In this document: one piece after another, positions 7,282 through 10,309 of the stretch
Position numbering within the stretch: position 1 is the stretch's first letter
Layout: the number at the start of each line of letters is the position of its first letter
DNA from: Clostridia bacterium
GTDB lineage: Bacteria > Bacillota > Clostridia > Oscillospirales > CAG-382
Reading direction: 5' to 3'
Assembly: GCA_017938055.1 (NCBI GenBank)
Contig: JAGBCG010000196.1
Span: forward strand, 1-10,309
Length of the DNA: 10,309 bases
Position numbers and translations under genes: made by a program
The notes under the pieces: generated by a model
What the model saw: only the letters and a program-made list of their open reading frames with translations
The model's database searches: none
Told to the model about the DNA's origin: nothing

Positions 7282-7460
7282 GCAAAAACACAGTATGAAA
7301 TGGTGTATTTTAATTAAAAAGTGTCAAAATATAAGTTAATGTACGATTTATTATCATGAAACATAAAAGTCTTCGTACCTTTGCATTGATTGCTATGATG
7401 TCACGTATGGCTGGTAAAATAAAACGTATCTTTTTATTGAAATGAAAAATTTTTTATATA
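7282..7460. other. AT-rich intergenic stretch without a supported gene
   Basis: The whole gap between the permease and the phosphate transporter is 332 bases. Its ends hold a terminator and a promoter; this middle part has no gene that I can support. It contains a perfect 6-base inverted repeat, GTACGA (7341-7346) and TCGTAC (7373-7378), with a 26-base gap. It also has two ACGTAT direct repeats (7403-7408, 7424-7429). A 29-codon open frame at 7356-7445 encodes a strongly basic, hydrophobic peptide but has no ribosome binding site. Confidence 0.5.
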
Positions 7461-7489
7461 TTGACATTTTTAGAAGAATGTGTTATTAT
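7461..7489 (+). promoter_or_regulatory. Promoter of the Na+/phosphate cotransporter gene
   Basis: TTGACA (7461-7466) and TATTAT (7484-7489) are 17 bases apart. Transcription should begin near 7496, giving a leader of about 77 bases. I see no clear Pho-box repeats around it. Confidence 0.8.
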
Positions 7490-7497
7490 AAAATCGG

Positions 7498-7522
7498 AGT
7501 TTTTCGGGATAATCCGAAGACT
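7498..7522 (+). promoter_or_regulatory. Hairpin at the 5' end of the phosphate cotransporter mRNA
   Basis: TTCGG (7503-7507) pairs with CCGAA (7514-7518) around a 6-base loop, and AGT (7498-7500) can pair with ACT (7520-7522) across a small internal bulge. The element starts within a few bases of the predicted transcription start. It could stabilise the mRNA or bind a regulator. No T-run follows, so it is not a terminator. Confidence 0.35.
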
Positions 7523-7572
7523 TTAAAAAGGAATATAAAAAAGTTTTTCTGTATAGGAGAGTGGAGATTATT

Positions 7573-9348
7573 ATGGAAAAAGCTTTGGAGATGATTTTAG
7601 GACTTGCAATGGGTCTTGTTCTTTTCCTGTATGGTATGGATTTGATGGGTGACAGCCTGAAAAAGCTTGCCGGCGGAAAGCTTGAGTCTATTCTTGCGAA
7701 ACTATCATCAAACAAATTGAAAGGTCTGCTGTTAGGCTTCGGCGTAACGGCTATTATTCAGTCATCCTCAGCAACAACGGTAATGCTTGTCGGCTTTGTA
7801 AACTCAGGTATTATGAAGTTTGGGCAGACTATCAGTATCATTCTTGGTGCAAACATAGGTACTACTGTTACTGCGTGGCTTTTAAGTACTTCGGCTATCG
7901 GTGACACGGCGGCGGCTATACTTCAGCTTTTCAAGCCCTCGACCTTTACGCCTGTACTTGCAGTTATAGGTGTAATCTTTACAATGTTTGCAAAGAACGA
8001 TAAGAAAAGAAATCTTGGTGCAATTCTTCTGGGCTTTGCAATACTTATGTTTGGTATGGACACAATGTCGGATGCTGTAAGCTCGCTGAGGAATAACAAA
8101 GCATTTGTAGATATCCTTACCATGTTCAGCAATCCCATACTTGGTATTATTGTGGGTACAATTTTTACTGCAATTATTCAGTCATCCTCGGCATCTATCG
8201 GTATTTTGCAGGCACTGTCGCTCACAGGCGTTCTGAGCTTTTCTGCATCCTTACCGCTTCTTCTTGGTATGAATATCGGCACGACAATTACACCTATTAT
8301 ATCCTCCGCTACAGGTAATACAGATTCAAAGCGTGTTGCTTTTACCTGTCTTTACATCAAGATGATAGGCGTTGTGGTAGTAACAAGTGCATTTTATATA
8401 CTCAACGGTGTTGTGAACTTTGGCTTTATGGAAAGTAATGTTCTTGCAAATCCGCTCAATATTGCTGTGGCACATACTGTGTTTAATATTATTTCTACAA
8501 TCGTTCTTATACCGTTTGACAAGCTTATCGCAAAGCTTGCCGTTTTGACAATCAAGGGCAAGAAAGATGAAAGAGAAAATGAAGTATTTGACGTGCTGGA
8601 CGAAAGATTCCTTTCTATGCCCGGGTTTGCGGTTGAGAAGTGCCGTGAGCTTGTTTGCGACATGGCAGTGATTGCTTCGGAATCCTTTAATATGGCTACT
8701 GATTTGTTTGATAACTATACAGACGAAGGATTTGCAAAAATTGCAGAGCTTGAAAGTACGGTTGACAAATATGAAGATAAGACAAGCTCTTATCTTGTAA
8801 AAATAGCCGGTGCCAACATGTCTACGGGGGACAGCAGGGTGGTAACTGAGCTTTTGCACTGTGTTGGAGATATTGAAAGAATAAGTGACCATGCTCTTAA
8901 CATTGCTGAGGTTGCTAAGGAAATGCACGATAAAGAGGTTTCCTTCTCTGAGAATGCAATTAAGGATTTGCATGTAATTACGCTTGCAGTACACGACGTG
9001 CTGGAGCTTGCAACAAATGCACTTATCGGCTCTGACATAGAACTTGCAAGCAAGGTTGAGCCTCTTGAACAGGTTGTTGACCGCCTCAAGAGAAAAATCA
9101 AGGCAGGACATATCACACGTCTTCGTCAGGGTGACTGTACAATGGAGCTTGGCTTTATTCTTTCTGATTTGCTTACAAACTACGAAAGAGTTGCCGACCA
9201 TTGCTCCAATATTGCAGTATGTATCATAGAAATTTCACATGATTCCTTTGAAACTCATGAGTATCTGCATCATGTTAAGCAGGACGGTGAAAGCGACTTT
9301 AACACATTGTACGAGCAGTATAAACAAAGATACGTTTTGTCTGAATAA
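7573..9348 (+). CDS. Na+/phosphate cotransporter with C-terminal PhoU domain (NptA/YjbB-like)
   Basis: This 591-residue membrane protein probably moves phosphate together with sodium. The transport part, about residues 1-325, has the hallmark duplicated repeat: TAIIQSSSATT (59-69) with GANIGTT (92-98), and TAIIQSSSAS (199-208) with GMNIGTT (232-238), among several hydrophobic segments. The rest, about 345-560, is a helical PhoU-like domain with the metal-binding style motifs DIERISDHALNIAE (433-446) and NYERVADHCSNIA (536-548). This domain layout and length are normal for the family. A GTG at 7561 is also in frame, but ATG at 7573 has GGAG 6 bases upstream and fits the family's beginning. It is a single-gene unit between its own promoter and terminator. 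The PhoU part suggests regulation by phosphate status, but that is inference. Sodium and phosphate specificity rest on family knowledge. Confidence 0.9.
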   Translation: MEKALEMILGLAMGLVLFLYGMDLMGDSLKKLAGGKLESILAKLSSNKLKGLLLGFGVTAIIQSSSATTVMLVGFVNSGIMKFGQTISIILGANIGTTVTAWLLSTSAIGDTAAAILQLFKPSTFTPVLAVIGVIFTMFAKNDKKRNLGAILLGFAILMFGMDTMSDAVSSLRNNKAFVDILTMFSNPILGIIVGTIFTAIIQSSSASIGILQALSLTGVLSFSASLPLLLGMNIGTTITPIISSATGNTDSKRVAFTCLYIKMIGVVVVTSAFYILNGVVNFGFMESNVLANPLNIAVAHTVFNIISTIVLIPFDKLIAKLAVLTIKGKKDERENEVFDVLDERFLSMPGFAVEKCRELVCDMAVIASESFNMATDLFDNYTDEGFAKIAELESTVDKYEDKTSSYLVKIAGANMSTGDSRVVTELLHCVGDIERISDHALNIAEVAKEMHDKEVSFSENAIKDLHVITLAVHDVLELATNALIGSDIELASKVEPLEQVVDRLKRKIKAGHITRLRQGDCTMELGFILSDLLTNYERVADHCSNIAVCIIEISHDSFETHEYLHHVKQDGESDFNTLYEQYKQRYVLSE

Positions 9349-9360
9349 AAAAATAGGTTT

Positions 9361-9391
9361 AGCTCTCACACTTTATGTGTGGGAGCTTTTT
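9361..9391 (+). terminator. Rho-independent terminator after the phosphate cotransporter
   Basis: AGCTCTCACAC (9361-9371) pairs with GTGTGGGAGCT (9377-9387) in an 11-bp stem with one G-U wobble and a 5-base loop, followed by TTTTT (9387-9391). It starts 13 bases after the stop codon. Confidence 0.92.
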
Positions 9392-9436
9392 ATAAGTGTT
9401 GATATTCGGTAAAAAACCTAAATTTGCCAAATGGTA

Positions 9437-9465
9437 TTGACATTAATGGATTTTTTTGATATAAT
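9437..9465 (+). promoter_or_regulatory. Consensus promoter of the TAXI binding-protein gene
   Basis: TTGACA (9437-9442) and TATAAT (9460-9465) match the sigma-A consensus at all twelve positions with a 17-base spacer. Transcription should begin near 9472, about 53 bases before the ATG. A strong promoter fits a binding protein needed in excess over its membrane partner. Confidence 0.88.
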
Positions 9466-9472
9466 CTGTGAT

Positions 9473-9495
9473 GAATAATTTTTGATTTATTATTC
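9473..9495 (+). promoter_or_regulatory. AT-rich inverted repeat at the start of the TAXI gene leader
   Basis: GAATAAT (9473-9479) and ATTATTC (9489-9495) form a perfect 7-bp inverted repeat with a 9-base gap, beginning at about +2 of the predicted transcript. It may be an operator or a weak 5' hairpin. No regulator binding site that I know matches it. Confidence 0.3.
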
Positions 9496-9524
9496 TAAAA
9501 TGAAAAATTTGGAGGAAATTACTC

Positions 9525-10309
9525 ATGAAGAAGACACTTAGCATAGTTCTTGCAGTTCTCATGCTTTTCAGCGTTGTTCTTACAGGCTGTGGCACAAGTA
9601 ATGGTGAAGCTGAAGAAAAAACAAAGACAGAAAAAATTATTCTTACAACCGGTGGAGAAGCAGGTACATATTATGGCTACTGTACAGCTATGAGTGGCGT
9701 GCTTAACGAAAAGACAGGAATTGATTTCAAGGTTCTTACTTCCGGCGGTTCAAAGGCAAATATTCAGCGTATTCAGGTTGAAGATGCAAACATGGCAATA
9801 GTTCAGAATGACGTTATGTACTATGCTTACACAGGCACAGACCTGTTTACAGGCGAACAGACACAGGACTTTTCAGCAATGGCAGTTCTTTATCCCGAAC
9901 TTTGCCAGATTATCGCTTCCAAAGAAAGCGGCATTAAGACAGTTGCAGACCTTGCAGGCAAGCGTGTATCCGTAGGTGATGCAGGAAGCGGCGTTGAATT
10001 TAATGCAAAGCAGATTCTTGAAGCGTGCGGAATTGATATGGAAACAGGTATTCAGAAGAATAACCTTGGATTTGATGCATCTGCAGATGCTCTTAAGGAC
10101 GGCAAGATTGACGCATTCTTCTGTGTAGCAGGTATTCCTACAACAGCTATTACAACTCTTGCACTTAACAACGAGATTGAAGTAGTTGAAGTTGACGATG
10201 AAGTATTTGCAACTCTTTCCGAAAAGTATGGTTTCTATACACAGCAGACAGTTCCCGCAGGTACATATACAGGCGTTGATGTTGATAAGAAAACTGTAGC
10301 AGTTATGGC
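9525..10309 (+). CDS. TAXI-family TRAP transporter solute-binding lipoprotein (3' end beyond the window)
   Basis: The frame starts at ATG 9525 with GGAGG (9511-9515) nine bases upstream and stays open to the window edge: 261 complete codons plus two bases. Residues 1-22 form a lipoprotein signal ending in LTGC, so Cys22 should be lipidated and the protein tethered outside the cell membrane. The mature part begins with a TAXI-type motif, ILTTGGEAGTYYGY (39-52). It continues with SGGSKANIQRIQ and VGDAGSGVEFNAKQIL, then a late FFCVAGIPT. TAXI proteins capture small organic acids or amino acids such as glutamate for TRAP transporters; the ligand cannot be told here. The usual length is about 320-340 residues, so perhaps 60-80 are missing. 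The fused TRAP membrane gene would be expected just downstream, out of view. Confidence 0.9.
   Translation, partial: MKKTLSIVLAVLMLFSVVLTGCGTSNGEAEEKTKTEKIILTTGGEAGTYYGYCTAMSGVLNEKTGIDFKVLTSGGSKANIQRIQVEDANMAIVQNDVMYYAYTGTDLFTGEQTQDFSAMAVLYPELCQIIASKESGIKTVADLAGKRVSVGDAGSGVEFNAKQILEACGIDMETGIQKNNLGFDASADALKDGKIDAFFCVAGIPTTAITTLALNNEIEVVEVDDEVFATLSEKYGFYTQQTVPAGTYTGVDVDKKTVAVM

Noticed and set aside
7753..8189. A 17-base exact repeat (7753-7769 and 8173-8189) inside the phosphate cotransporter
   Set aside because: Both copies encode the conserved IIQSSS motif of the family's duplicated transport repeat. Shared codons over a constrained motif explain it; there is no sign of a mobile or regulatory repeat.
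8326..9201. A 291-codon open frame on the minus strand
   Set aside because: It lies wholly opposite the PhoU half of the phosphate cotransporter, has an improbable Cys/Asn/Lys-rich composition, and has no ribosome binding site or promoter. It is an antisense shadow.

Overview
The window looks like chromosomal DNA from a low-GC anaerobic firmicute, most likely a gut-type clostridium. The grounds are the AT-rich composition, strong GGAGG-type ribosome binding sites, TTGACA/TATAAT promoters with 17-base spacers, lipoprotein transporters, and an oxygen-sensitive 2-hydroxyacyl-CoA dehydratase/activase type protein pair. I see no mobile element, CRISPR array, rRNA or tRNA gene.

Layout. Bases 1-195 are the tail of an unrecognised plus-strand gene, followed by a terminator that serves the convergent minus-strand operon. 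That operon (4503 down to 246) encodes a 999-residue protein with two activase (BadF/BcrA/HgdC) ATPase domains, a four-cysteine linker and a dehydratase-like lobe. It also encodes an overlapping 421-residue protein carrying a second dehydratase-like lobe. A divergent promoter region (4504-4777) separates it from a plus-strand znuABC-type metal uptake operon: lipoprotein, ATPase and permease (4778-7240), ending in a clear terminator. After a 332-base AT-rich gap comes a Na+/phosphate cotransporter with a C-terminal PhoU domain (7573-9348), which has its own promoter and terminator. Last is a TAXI-type TRAP transporter substrate-binding lipoprotein that runs off the right edge.

How the genes work together. 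The two minus-strand proteins probably form one ATP-driven electron-transfer enzyme of the archerase type, substrate unknown. The plus-strand genes are three independent uptake systems: divalent metal (zinc or manganese), phosphate, and an organic acid or amino acid. Each has its own promoter, so I see nutrient acquisition next to an orphan redox enzyme rather than one pathway.

The most interesting observation is the cysteine arrangement in the dehydratase/activase pair. The two activase domains supply two cysteine pairs, each 39 residues apart, and each of the two dehydratase-like lobes supplies three cysteines in equivalent motifs. This suggests that a complete activase dimer plus a dehydratase heterodimer has been condensed into two polypeptides.
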